Positions 1 through 10,505 of a DNA stretch of 64,000 nucleotides are shown here, piece by piece. The position numbers and the translations under genes are program-made. The notes below the pieces were generated by a model. The model saw only the letters and a program-made list of their open reading frames with translations. It was not told the DNA's origin and searched no databases. How positions within the stretch are numbered: the first letter of the stretch is position 1; each line of letters begins with the position of its first letter. Origin of the DNA: Aegilops tauschii subsp. strangulata (lineage: Eukaryota > Streptophyta > Magnoliopsida > Poales > Poaceae); assembly GCF_002575655.3 (NCBI RefSeq), contig NC_053037.3, positions 570,812,880-570,876,879 of the forward strand. Direction: 5' to 3'.

Positions 1-860
1 TTGTAAGAGCCAAAACATATTAAGAACTGCGGATGGTAACTAGACCAAGGTTTTGTGAACAATTGACTCATCATTACATTACGTACCTAGCCGGAGACTG
101 TCAACTTGAGTTTATTTACACATGTACTCCCTCTGTAAAGAAATATAAAACCATTTATAGATCACTAAAGGGAGTAGTAAGGATTTTGTTTTCCGATAAT
201 GATATGTCATATGTAGCAAGGATCATGACGATGTAACGGAATAAAGCCAACTAGCCAAGAATCCACTGCATATGCTGCATCCGATGAAGTTTCATCGTTC
301 CACCAATGCCCTTGATACCTGAGCAAACATGCTGCGAATCGCATCTCAGCAGACACCACTGTCATCTATCAGCTGCTGGTCAGTAGGTGTCTGTCAATCA
401 TTTCACAGGCATGCAACGGAACCGAGACCTGGAAGATTCGTATGGTACCTGCTGATGGCAGAGTTGCAAAGGCAACGTGGTCTTTCATGCTCCAAACAGA
501 CTGGACACTGCTACAACACCGATAACACTTGCAGTGCAACAGGTAAACATGGCATTTACTAAATTTTTGCAGAACAAGAGCAATCAACGACAGAACGTCA
601 AGAGTTGATATATACCATTATTACAAAACTAGGGCAAACGTTGCTCCCGTATAAGCTAGTACTCTGTGACAACTGAACATTACTTGTCCATTAATCAATC
701 ACAGCCATAATAAGAGGAAACAGAAAAACGCAGCAACTTGATATGCGAGACAGAAGAAGAACCAGCAGTCGGGCATTTTGTCCACCTCAAAGATTATTCC
801 AGTGTACAGATGGGAGGGTTCCTGGTGGCATCTCTCGAGAAGCTACTACCATGGAGGCAT
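1..860. other. 3' flank of SDH4, no gene seen
   Basis: The SDH4 3' untranslated region should run downward from 860 on the minus strand. Apart from the Stowaway relic at 127, I see no convincing gene or element. Short ORFs on both strands lack recognisable motifs. Confidence 0.4.
127..174. mobile_element. Degenerate Stowaway-type MITE
   Basis: A 48 bp sequence begins CTCCCTCTGTAAAG and ends GGGAG, with TA on both sides. These are the ends and target duplication of Stowaway (Tc1/mariner-derived) MITEs of grasses. The inner palindrome is mostly gone compared with the intact copies at 8272 and 9892, so this is an internally deleted relic. Confidence 0.6.
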
Positions 861-3587
861 TTAGAACAGATCAAAGTACACCATCGTGTCCTTGGCCATG
901 ACTAGCAAGAGCAGCTTGAAGTATATCAAGGCCCACTTCCTGGTGATGTCATGGTGGACGTAGTCCAGGAGGATCTCCTTGTGGAACATGTAGACCTGAT
1001 GGTACACTGACGCAATCAGGAGAGAAGTGCTGATGCTGTTCTTCGACACCAGGAGCAGAGTCGGGATCATGTAGAACGTGACTTTTGTCATCATCTCGGT
1101 CCGCCTCACTTTCAAGCTTTCGAGTGTCAATGGACTGCTTCTGGGCTTGCTAATGGTTGCTTCAATGGGGCTGAATGCTGCGACCTTCGCTGAGGCTCCC
1201 TCCTGTGATTTCAGTGCATCCGATTGTACCATCCCAGCAATTGTCTTTGAGGTCTACAAGCATAAGAAACTTTCAGTTGCAAGCTTCTGGCAATGAATGC
1301 TGTCAAGTGAGGAAGCAAACTAATGAAACACAGCTCCCATAAGATTGGCACAAGGAACAAACTAGCACCTGCTGATCAGAAGATCCATTGGAGGCTCCAG
1401 TAGAAAACCAGCGAGGCAATACGTGTGTGCCACCGAGTCGAGATGCCTGCTCATATCCTAGAATCTGCTTGCATAAGGGAGGACAAATGGCACCTCAAAA
1501 AATGAATTATTACGAGTACGATAGGCTGATAAACTGAAGAAGAGAATGTAATAATAGAAGTAGACATGCATACGAACATAAAGTTCTTAAAAATTGTACA
1601 GCATGCTGAGAAATGAAATGATCACTGATCACTCAAGCAAACAAAATGCAGAATTGGTATTTTGGCCTTTCATCAGTGAAATACATATGTAACTACATAG
1701 AGCAGACTCATAAACCAGCACCTGCCAAACCTAAAATGCTATTAGTATTTTTGGATATTCATCAGGAAGATAGATATAACTACATAGAGCAGACTCACAA
1801 ACCATGCATCTAGAATCCTACTCTCTGTGTGACAAGCAGAGGCAGAACTGTACTACAATATTCCCTGTTCTCAATGCAAGATGACAGTTATAGTTCCGCC
1901 TTTAGATTTTAGTTCTCCATGCACTAGGGAGAACAGCTATTATTGCACAATGCATATGAAGCATGTGTAAAGCACCATCAATGAATTTTACAACTAGCAC
2001 ATCCTATCTCATGTTGGCAGCACCACTAAAATTATTTCATAATAATAGTACAAAGTTGGCAGCATCAATGAATACCAGCAATACATATAACTATTTTTTG
2101 ACAATGAATTTCACAACAAGTACAGAAAGTTCTTAAAAATTGTACATCCAACGAAGTGATCACTGATCAGTCAAGCAAACCAAATGCACTGTTGGTATTT
2201 GGTCTTTCATTAGTGAGATACATAGATAACTAAACAGAGAAGACTCACAAATGAGTACGTGCTAGATATCAATGATGACTGATCAGTCAGGCAAACCAAA
2301 TGCACTATTGGTATTTTAGTCATTCATCAGTAAGATACATATAACTAGATAGAGCAGACTCACATACCATGCATCTAGAATCCTACTCTCCCTGTGAAAA
2401 GCAAAAGTAGAACTGTAGTACAGTATGACAAGTTCTAGTTCCTCCATTATAATTCAGTTCTCCACGAACCAGGGAAGAACTACTATTGACCAATGCATAT
2501 GGAACTTATGTAAAGCAACATCAATGAATTTAACACCAAGTACGTCCTATCCAATGCAGGCAGTACAGAGTGCATAAAAAACTATAGAAGACTACACATG
2601 TGCCAAGTAATCATAGACAGTTGTATCTTTTTCATCGGCAATAGAAAAATATAATAACCGCAAAACGGATGGCACCAATCAAGAGTATTGACTCGAACAA
2701 CGAAATATCCTGTTTGTGCATAATCAGCAGTTATATACCATTAGCAGAAATCTCCCGTGTTGAAACACAATAGCATAGTGACATGATATCTCGAAGGTAC
2801 TGAGCATTCCTTTAGTCAACTACAAGCTCAGGCTGAAATTTAATTGAAGCAGATTGGCAAACCAAACCAAACGTATGAAAGGATACCCTTTACAGTTTAT
2901 GTAAAGTAAACATAACACTTTAAGCTTCGCTGCCTACATGACTACATCCCTAACTCAATGTCATGTGTAGTCACTATCGCGCCACAATGAACGCCAATCT
3001 CACCAACTGTTTATCAACCCAATTCAGAGTTTTGTTCAGTTTTCGTTCTCAAACTCGATGACTCTGGAGATTCAATCGGCCAGCGCAAAGGCAAAGAGGT
3101 GAGTTCACCTTACACCACAAACCTAACCCGCAACATAAGCTCGATGAGGCCTATACAAGCTAGTAAGTAGTCTAAGTAAAACCATCGAAAATACACACAA
3201 CCACCTAACAGAACACGGAAATCGAGCCCTCGAGGAACGGAATCAGGCAATCGCACAAAACGATCGGATCGAGCACGAACGAGCGGCGCATCACGCTTAC
3301 AGCCCCATAACCGGAGCAACAAGCAGCCAGTCCAGTCGACGTAAGCTACCAGAGAGAGAGAGAGAGAGAGAAGGGGTGAGGAAGGGGCGGACCTTGGAGA
3401 GGCCGAGCGGCGAGACCGCCGCCGGTTGCCGCGGCGACGAGGCGGGGGATGCGGCGGCCGGATCGCGGGGGAGGGTGGAGAGCGCGCGGGTCCCCCAGGC
3501 GGCGGCGAGCGGCGACGGCGCGGCCGCGTCGGCGCGGGCGGCGGCGAGCGCTAGGGCTTTGGATCTGGTCAGCAATCGCGACGCCAT
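861..3587 (-). CDS. SDH4: Succinate dehydrogenase subunit 4, mitochondrial (two exons)
   Basis: This nuclear gene encodes a membrane-anchor subunit of respiratory complex II, which passes electrons from succinate to ubiquinone in the inner mitochondrial membrane. Exon 1 (3587-3393, 65 codons) begins MASRLLTRSKALALA, an Arg/Ala/Ser-rich mitochondrial presequence, and ends AAG before a GT donor. Exon 2 is 1253-861, with an acceptor after TTGTAG, and joins in phase 0. It holds the conserved core: a hydrophobic stretch YMIPTLLL, then SISTSLLIASVYHQVYMF, then the DYVHHD segment. That segment aligns with the DYV of bacterial SdhD, where an upstream His ligates haem. A final membrane helix ends in YFDLF. 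The predicted protein is about 195 residues, close to my recollection of the rice SDH4. The exon 2 start is the least certain part: the linker after the acceptor (TSKTIAGMVQSD) does not resemble the linker I recall for rice, so a small extra exon could be missed. Confidence 0.85.
1587..2580. repeat. Diverged tandem duplication inside the SDH4 intron
   Basis: About 400 bp at 1587-1990 recurs at 2131-2545, offset 544-564 bp. Shared blocks include TTCTTAAAAATTGTACA, GATCACTGATCA, CATGCATCTAGAATCCTACT and GCATATG...ATGTAAAGCA. Smaller sub-repeats (TTGGTATTTTGG...TCATCAGT...AGAGCAGACTCA) occur twice within each half. Substitutions and small indels are frequent, so the duplication is old. Confidence 0.75.
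3351..3371. repeat. AG microsatellite near SDH4 donor site
   Basis: A run of AG dinucleotides about 20 bp long lies some 20 bp inside the intron from the exon 1 donor. On the coding strand it reads as a CT tract. Confidence 0.9.
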
Positions 3588-3679
3588 TCTTTCTCTCTCT
3601 GTTCTCTCGGAAGGGAAAGGAAAGAAGGATGGTGTTTTTTTTCAGGACAAGTGCGAGTACACGCAAGCAGAAATGGCCT

Positions 3680-3699
3680 GGCCCAGTATTACCGGCCCA
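3680..3699 (-). promoter_or_regulatory. Paired site II (TGGGCC) motifs upstream of SDH4
   Basis: GGCCCA occurs at 3680-3685 and 3694-3699, which is TGGGCC on the coding strand, 93-112 bp upstream of the SDH4 ATG. Paired TGGGCC/T site II elements are known in plant promoters of nuclear genes for respiratory-chain proteins, where TCP-type factors bind them. Function here is inferred from position and match. Confidence 0.6.
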
Positions 3700-3939
3700 C
3701 ACTTGCAAGGCCGAATAGACGAACCAGGACCCCTCGCGGGTCAGGCTGGGTAAGCTATTTGACCCACCAGCTTCTCATGGACATTAGAGTTGGTACATCT
3801 ACATCCCCGCCCAGCTTGAGTCACGGGTGCCCTTCAAGGATCACTTTGATGCGTCGAGCTCTCAGCTACGCCCATATATCGCGTGATGGCTGTTTCCTTG
3901 GGATATTATTATATTTGTGCGTTTTAAATTTTTTTTTTT

Positions 3940-4400
3940 TGGGTTTTCAGGTTTTTGGTTTCTGCTCGGTTTTCTCTAGGTTTGGAAAAAAAAAATCAAA
4001 AAAATGCTTTTCTTTTTCCGCGAGCGGCACAGATTTGTTTCTCGTGGAGACACAAGTTTCATTTTCGCGATAGGCACACTCAAAAAGGAAAAAAACGCAA
4101 GAAAAAGAAAAAAGATTCATCCACAAGAGAAAAAACGTGTTTTCTCTTTCGCGAGAAGCATAAATTTGCTTCTCGTGGAGGCACATGTTTACTTTCACAA
4201 GAGGCACAATTGTACCTCCCAGAAAGGAAAAATGCATTTTTTTTCTTACACGAGAGGCACAAATTTACTTCGTGTGGAGGTACAGATTTGCTTCCGCGAG
4301 AGGCACAGCTGTGCCTCACAGAAAAAATATGTTTTTTTCTTTCACGAGAGGCATAGATTAGCTTCGCGTGAAGGCACAAATTTCCAAAAGTTCATCGAAA
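3940..4400. repeat. Imperfect repeats of an AGAGGCACA-type unit
   Basis: The motif GCGAGAGGCACA, with variants such as CGAGAGGCACAAATTT, TTGCTTCTCGTGGAGGCACA and ACAAGAGGCACAATTGTACC, recurs at 35-60 bp spacing between runs of A and T. It gives several overlapping ORFs on both strands, which are artefacts of the repeat. This is probably non-coding transposon interior or subterminal DNA. No termini were found. Confidence 0.6.
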
Positions 4401-4539
4401 CCTATTAATGTTGGATCTAGTTTCGAAGATCTCAACACAGGAAATCCAACCGTGGAAATGATTTGCGATTTACACGCACGGTTTAAGTGATAAAATATTT
4501 TGAATAAACGAATCTATGTCGATACCGTGAATAGCTGGT

Positions 4540-5260
4540 TCACGAGACCAACTACGCACAAGCCACAAATAGCCCTACCCTTGGTCAGAAGCATCAGGGC
4601 TACAAGACTCGGGAATGGAGCCCCGGACAACGATATGCTTCCTTACCCCCAAAGGCATCTAGACCAGGCTGCCCAATGCGTGTCGTGGCGGTTCGGCTTG
4701 GTCAGAGCCCGTATGGCACGTTGCATACAGACAGCATGGGCGCTGAAGATGCATCAGTAACTGGGGGTGAGTTACCAGCTCACCTGCCGTCAGGGTGGCA
4801 CCTGCACCGGCGCGTGGCGCCATTCGACTAGGGTGCCACCTTGGGCGGTGATGACAAGATGGACGTTCGTTCCCGAATGACAGAAGACGATGACACGTCA
4901 TCATGCATTTAATGTGCATACCTACCATGTCGGCTGAGGGTAGTTCCTTAGGAACTATGCCATTGTGATATCCCTTGACATATAAAAGGAGGACCGAGCT
5001 ATAGAAAAGGAGGTTGGACACTTGATAGAATACAAGTAGAAGCACACAACACTTCCCGTTCCCGGGAGGACTTGTAGCTCGCCATCCACTGAACATAAAA
5101 CCATACACAAAGCACACCATGCGGCCTGAACCCTGGTAAATCATCGTGTCACTTCATGCATTTTAGTAGTGTAGCTCCACACCTTTGTGCCCCGTCCCCG
5201 AACCAGCGGAAGGACGTCTCCAGTCCACGGTGTCGCGCACGTGTTCTGCAAATACCCATC
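4540..5260 (+). mobile_element. Probable LTR-retrotransposon LTR or fragment
   Basis: The layout looks like an LTR: a GC-richer U3-like part, a TATA box (TATAAAAGGA at 4981), then a leader with CACAACACTTCCCG and GGAGGACTTGTAGCTCGCC. I could not place TG...CA ends or a target duplication, so the bounds are approximate and the family is unknown. Confidence 0.35.
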
Positions 5261-5569
5261 AACAGTCTACAAAAAAACAAAAAAAAACTCCCAAGTTACG
5301 ACAAGTGGCACACTGCATGTATCCTTAATCAGTGATTTTTGTTTTCTCACAAACCACTCAATCGCCAGGGCTATGTCTTGGGTGGTCATATACAACGCCT
5401 TTAGCGGGTAGTCTTATATGATTCTTTTAGCGCCTAATCTGCTCAAAGGCACTCACCCGAAGGCTCCCTGGTCGCTCAGTATGCAGTTGCTTCGTCAAGC
5501 GGCAGTTAATTGGTCGTTGGTTCACCAGTTCACCAATCAACCATTGACTTTCGGGAAAAAAATGTAGGA

Positions 5570-6070
5570 AAGAAATGATTTGAAAATAAATATCATGGAT
5601 TCATAAAAATTCAAGGATTAGAAAGAAAGTTTCTCAAAAATAACAAAGATTCACAAATTATTAAAAAAAACTTGGCAAATTTGAAAAAAAGTCCAAGAAT
5701 TTTGATTTTTTTGCAGATTTTGAAAAACAAATCACGGATTTGAAAAAGTTTGTCAATTTTGAAAAATAAGTTCAGAATTTTGAAAAGTTCATCAAAATGG
5801 CAAAAAAAATTCATTGATTTTCGAGAAAAGGTTATCAAATTTTAAAAATATCATAAATTTTGAAAGAAAAGTTCATAATTTTGGAAAAAATCACAAATTT
5901 GGAAAAATCATCAGTTTTCAAAAGAATTCATCATACTTGCAACAAAGTTTTTTAATTTGAATTTTTTTTGGAAAAAGTTCTCAAATTTGAAAAAAAGGCC
6001 ATTCATTTTGAACAAAAAATCATCGATATTGCTAAATGTTTGTGAATTACGGAAAAAATAAAAGCAAAGA
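5570..6070. repeat. A-rich repetitive block (GAAAAA / TTCAAATTT units)
   Basis: About 500 bp is built of degenerate units of 20-30 bp such as AAAATTCATxxATTTTGAAAAA, on an A-rich + strand. Similar blocks fill Mutator-like elements of wheat. ORFs here are low-complexity and not credible genes. Confidence 0.55.
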
Positions 6071-6269
6071 AAAAGAATTATGAATTAAGAACATAAAAAG
6101 GAAAAAAGTAAAGAAAAAGAAAAAGAAAAAGAAAGAAAAAACCGTATAGAAACCGGTCTAGAAAATAACCAAATCGAAATAAGAAAAACTCGTCTAGGAA
6201 TCTTCCCAACCAACGGCTTCGGCAAATTGAAGAAGGAATAAAAGGACAAAACAAAGTAAATGGGCACAA

Positions 6270-6335
6270 GTGTTAAGGTGTCATAGTGGTCAGTTGGGTT
6301 CTCTCTAAAAGGAAGATCTCGAGTTCAAATCAAAG
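6270..6335 (+). other. tRNA-like internal promoter (SINE-type) sequence
   Basis: TCATAGTGGTCAGTTGG (6281-6297) resembles a polymerase III A box, and GAGTTCAAATC (6321-6331) resembles a B box 24 bp later. The spacing suits a tRNA or tRNA-derived SINE, but no full tRNA cloverleaf can be drawn. Confidence 0.35.
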
Positions 6336-6497
6336 ATGGGAGAAACGATTTCACGGCGGCCTCTCCCAATAGGTATAGCGGCTACCATAGTGAGCAATCG
6401 CGACAATAGCGGAATTTTTTTGGTGGGAGAGATGATTTCTAGAGGGTTTTGTGAATTTTTGAGCCACTTAGAGGGATTTGTGGACGATTTCGCAGCA

Positions 6498-6600
6498 GGA
6501 GCCATAGCATAGTGGTGAGGCTCCCGCGGAGCTATGGCGCAGCTATTTTATGGGATATTTAATACTATGGTTCAAATCCCTCACCCACACTCTTTTTTCA
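6498..6600 (+). mobile_element. Second tRNA-like, SINE-related sequence
   Basis: CATAGCATAGTGGTGAGG (6503-6520) is an A-box-like element. GGTTCAAATCCC (6569-6580) matches the B-box consensus GGTTCRANTCC well. A T run follows at 6592. The 48 bp between boxes is longer than in a plain tRNA. It lies only about 250 bp from the similar unit at 6270, so two related units may be present. Confidence 0.4.
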
Positions 6601-7400
6601 AAATTTAACAGAAAAAGGTAAATGGGCCGGCCCATGCAAGATAGGTGGAGGTGGGGGGTGCGCCTGTTTGTGCCGACCGATGTACAAGAAATGCCCTATG
6701 TCTCGCGCAAACCGATTCACAATAGGAATCGCCTACGACAGACGATTATGGGCCGACCCATTAGCTGCATGTCTCGCTTAGCTTGCAGCGTGTTCGGTCG
6801 CTTATGTTTTTCTAGATTTTTTTGCCGGTTTTCTTTGTTTTTTTCTTCACTATGTTTTTGGTTTTCTTTGTTTTCGCAATGGGTTTCTTTGCTTTTTCTT
6901 GTTTTCTTCGTTATACTTTGGTTTCTTTTGTTTCTTTCTTTGAATTTTTTGGTTTTTTTGTTCCATTGTCTGATTTTTTATTTTACTTTTCCAGAACATA
7001 TCTACTTTTCATACACGTCCTACATTTTTCCTACACATGTATACCATTTTTTATACTCGTTTAAGATTTTTTAAATACATTTTTACCAAAACATGTTTTG
7101 AATGTATTTTTGTAATTCGTGTTAGGAAAAATTCAGTACATGTTGAAACATTTTTTTGAATTATAATGTTTTTTTAATTGTGCAAACAATTTTTGAACAT
7201 TGTATAAACAATTTTTGAAAATGTGACGAATACATTTTTGTAACTATTCAATATATCTTAAAATGTGACATACATTTTTTTGAATGTACACAACATTTCT
7301 GTTTAACTACACAAACATTTCTTTGCATTCTATAAACATTTTTTAAGTGTCACGTAGATTTTCTTGAATTGTGTGACATTTTGATTTTTACATTAATTTT
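6600..7400. other. AT-rich intergenic DNA, probable transposon interior
   Basis: T-rich sequence with many TTTTTGAA, ACATTTTT and CATTTTTTTGAA motifs, typical of wheat Mutator-like interiors. GGGCCGGCCCAT (6622) and ATGGGCCGACCCAT (6748) are palindromic marks that may be subterminal. The hydrophobic ORFs here are T-rich low-complexity artefacts. No gene seen. Confidence 0.4.
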
Positions 7401-7739
7401 GCATGCACATGATTCATGGTTGCCCTGTGCCACCCGCCCCGACCGCGCGCTCCCTGGAGCACCTGCCCATCCCCGATTGAGCCCGGCACCGCCAGCGGCT
7501 GCACGCGCGCTCCCCGGCATGGCCATGCGAGCTCCCAACGCCCCTCCCCTGCCCTTCTCTAGCGCCGCCCCGTCCTGATTCGGGCCACCAATGGCCTCCT
7601 CCGCCCGGCCCGTGGAGGGCCTCACCTCAGCAGTGGAGGTCGAGCCGGCCACAATTCGGACCGGAGGCGGCAAATTCCGGCGTGCAGCGACGGATTCCGG
7701 TGAGTTCCGGGTAGATCCCGACTAGTTCCGCGGCGGCGC

Positions 7740-7958
7740 GTTTGCTTCGATGAGGTTTGACCGGTTTACACGTTGAACTGTATACTGCCTTCAAAACTGT
7801 ACATATGAGGTTTTCGCGGATGGATTTTCAGTGCCCTTTAAAAAGTTTAAGGGCCGATCGAGTTTTATGGGATCTGCTAGGCGCCGTTTTAAACTGTAAA
7901 CATGGATTTTTTTTACGTGCTTGATCGCTTTTAAGGGGTCTACTAGAGATGCTCTAAC
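7740..7958. mobile_element. Possible PIF/Harbinger MITE end
   Basis: The sequence ends in CTAGAGATGCTCTAA, which on the other strand reads TTAGAGCATCTCTAG. This resembles the GAGCATCTCC terminus and 3 bp TWA target site of Harbinger MITEs. The opposite terminus was not found with confidence. Confidence 0.3.
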
Positions 7959-8271
7959 TGGTCCACTTTGCCTGTTACAAACTGTATTTTTTTCCTAGAA
8001 TACGCATAATCATATCATTACAATAAAGAAGAAGTGACAAAGAAGCCTGGTAGAAGGCCTTTCAGCCTTACAACGCCAATCTTGAGAATTAGCCGCTACA
8101 TCCATCACACACACGCACCTTGAGTATTATGATACATGCTTTCCTAATCTAACCTCATGCCAATGAGGATAGGCAAGTCACATATATATTAGTAGGGAAA
8201 CTCATTATAGGACTTTGTTATTAGCCGCGTCCAATAAATGACCACGCTGCTGGTAACTGGGCAAAATAGTA

Positions 8272-8344
8272 CTCCCATAATATAAGATCGTTCTTGACAC
8301 TAGTATAGTGTCAAAAACGTTCTTATATTATGGGATGGAGGGAG
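8272..8344. mobile_element. Stowaway MITE, 73 bp
   Basis: A near-perfect hairpin: CTCCCATAATATAAGA...GACACTAGTATAGTGTC...TCTTATATTATGGGATGGAG, flanked by TA on both sides. This is a Tc1/mariner-derived Stowaway element with intact ends. Confidence 0.9.
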
Positions 8345-8379
8345 TAGCAACATGCACTAAAAAATGGCACACTGCTAAG

Positions 8380-8785
8380 AACAACTAACTAGCAATGTGC
8401 GGGTTAAACGACACGCCGCTAGTTAGACCGGCCCAGAAATGGACCTGACAGAAATTACTAGCAGCATCGTGCACACATGTGCGGATGCTACTACTAACCA
8501 TGTCATTAGCCTTCAAACATATGCACACGCTGCTAGTGGCCAAACCTTTCTGCTTAAAAATAAAAATATATGCAACTTACTAGTAGCGTGTGCACATACG
8601 CACACGCTGCTAGCACCCGGACCATTCTGCTTAAGAAAACTGTACCAACTAACTAGAAGCGTGCACAGATCTACACTCTGCTAGTGATCATGTTACTAGC
8701 AGCGTGCACACTATATGCACACTCTGCTAGAAATTATGTTACTAACAGCATGTACTCATATGCACACCCTGCTAGTAATATCAAT
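8380..8785. repeat. Palindromic GCTAGTAGC/GCGTG repeat array
   Basis: About nine copies of a motif near TTACTAGCAGCGTG are paired with its reverse complement CACGCTGCTAGTAA across short spacers rich in TGCACATATGCAC. The spacing is 30-60 bp. Clusters of short inverted motifs like this usually form the subterminal, transposase-binding part of CACTA elements. No CACTA terminus was located beside it. Confidence 0.6.
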
Positions 8786-8789
8786 AATT

Positions 8790-9556
8790 TTTAATTTATA
8801 AGTTCAGACAAAGTGATTCTTTTTTCTAAAATTTTAAAATTAATACATCTATGTATCTAATAGAATATTTTTCATTTTTTAACCACATCTAGATTTTACA
8901 AAATATAAATATCAGTAATATATAAGTAATTAAATATTAGACTAATTTTTTTCTTCATTAGTTTGAAATGAAACTTTTTCTGCACTTAGCATACACTAGT
9001 ACATCATACATGTCAAAATTTGGCATTGTTTCAGCTTCGTTTGCTATAAGTGTCATTAAGTATTCAAATTTCAAATACAAGTACCTGAAATAATGGACAC
9101 AATTGGGTTGAAAAATATATTTTAGGTTATCAAATATATATTTAGGCCTTATCCAAGAGAATAAAACCTATTCCAAACATCATGGTGCTAAGACTCGACC
9201 ACCAAATTGATGCTTATTGGTTTTTTTAATCTTATAAAAAATGCAAACGTAGTTTAAGAAATAGAAACGTGGCATGGTGTCATGTTATGACACCTAGAGG
9301 TTGTGTTTAAAATTTAAGAAGATTACACAAAAGTTATCACGTAAACTACTTAGAAACCGCACCATCTCGAAGGAAGAATATTAGTGGTTTCGAGAGGGAA
9401 CAGACCAACTTTAAGGTAAAATGATGGTCATCTTTGTCGGTTGACATTAAAACTTCTTCTATAATTAATATACACCACTAAATCTTTCATAGCAAACTTA
9501 GATTGTTTTTAATTTGTTTGCTATATTTAATAAAAAAATTACAACTTTAGAGCATG
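8790..9556. other. AT-rich intergenic DNA, nothing recognised
   Basis: No credible ORF, terminal repeat or structural motif was found. It ends where the Mutator-like element begins. Confidence 0.4.
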
Positions 9557-9891
9557 GGTAATTGCAACCCAGGTACACAAACTTGGCAGGTGGGTTCAGT
9601 TTGGTACAAAAACTTTAAAAATGTACGCCACGGGTACCACAACTTGGCTTTTATGTTCATCCAAGTACAAATCAATCCTGAGCCAACACGTGGATGCCAG
9701 GTAGGCAGGATGAATGCGCTGGGCTGCTTCGCTCTTTTACAAAAATTCTCCCGCAAGGAACTAAAATTTTGTCATAGGATCCATGCGGACGAATTAACCA
9801 GATAATTCTTGTGCAAATAAGCATGCACATTACATAGTCATCAACATATGCAACAAATTAGATAGAAAAGAATGAAATTTACAAATAAATA

Positions 9892-9972
9892 CTCCCTCTG
9901 TAAACTAATATAAGAGTGTTTAGATCACTATTTTAGTGATCTAAACGCTCTTATATTAGTCTATGGAGGGAG
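9892..9972. mobile_element. Stowaway MITE, 81 bp, nested in the MULE
   Basis: A near-perfect palindrome: CTCCCTCTGTAAACTAATA...GATCACTATTTTAGTGATC...TATTAGTCTATGGAGGGAG, with TA target duplications at 9890-9891 and 9973-9974. It lies between the TIRs of the Mutator-like element and so inserted after that element formed, or was carried with it. Confidence 0.95.
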
Positions 9973-10061
9973 TATTTAGCTTCTTATGAAAATATTTACC
10001 TGGTTTATGAAAAATTGTCGAAGCAACCCCAATGGTTATAATCACATTTATACATGAAATA

Positions 10062-10505
10062 TCATTTGGCTGGGGCGCTCTCACTCGGCATCCCGCGTAA
10101 AGCTTTTTGGCCTTTTTGGGAATGGTGCACCGGTGATGGATGTTTGCAGCAATCGGCGATGTGAGCATATGTTCCGATCGTGAAAGGGAGAGTTGACATG
10201 GTGAAGTGGCACTGTGACGGTTGCCCCTGATCTCGAATGCGATCTGCAACATGCACCACACTCAAACCCTTGCCCAAGCCCTAGGTAATACCTACGTCCG
10301 TGCATTAGCAAGTTAGGACGAGGAGGACAGAGTAATTACCGTAATCTGGTGGTTGTCTTGGTAATCAGGACGATAAACGGGATACGCCAACCATGGGTCG
10401 TGGGCAACAACGATGAGGTCGCCAACGTGACTTGGGACCACAAGGTTCGCTAGAGGTCTATCTGAGGTAAGCAACACACGTGTGCCTCCTCCAACAGTGG
10501 CGGCA
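10062..10505 (-). CDS. Putative captured two-exon gene fragment inside the MULE
   Basis: On the minus strand an open frame runs from about 10505, inside the right TIR edge, to 10340 (TVGGGTRVLL...DYQDNHQIT). A GT donor (GTAATTACT) follows at 10339 and an AG acceptor lies at 10282-10281. The next segment, 10280-10062, stays in the same frame (GLGKGLSVVHVADRIRDQG... to a stop). The 59 bp intron is short for a plant but has proper GT-AG ends. Removing it leaves about 145 open codons with no stop. I do not recognise the protein family. Either it is a host gene piece taken up by the element (Pack-MULE) or a chance ORF. No start codon is assigned. Confidence 0.4.

Larger units (their letters stand above)
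1254..3392 (-). other. SDH4 intron 1
   Basis: A 2.1 kb intron is bounded by GT (donor GTCCGC just after exon 1) and AG (TTGTAG before exon 2). No other coding exon could be recognised in it. It contains a diverged internal duplication (1587-2580) and an AG dinucleotide run near its 5' end. Confidence 0.7.

Noticed and set aside
3955..4408. Lys/Arg-rich ORFs of 96-134 codons
   Set aside because: They come from degenerate repeats between A and T runs, and all frames are similarly open.
5611..6269. Phe/Leu-rich minus-strand ORFs resembling membrane proteins
   Set aside because: Low-complexity translation of A-rich repeats.
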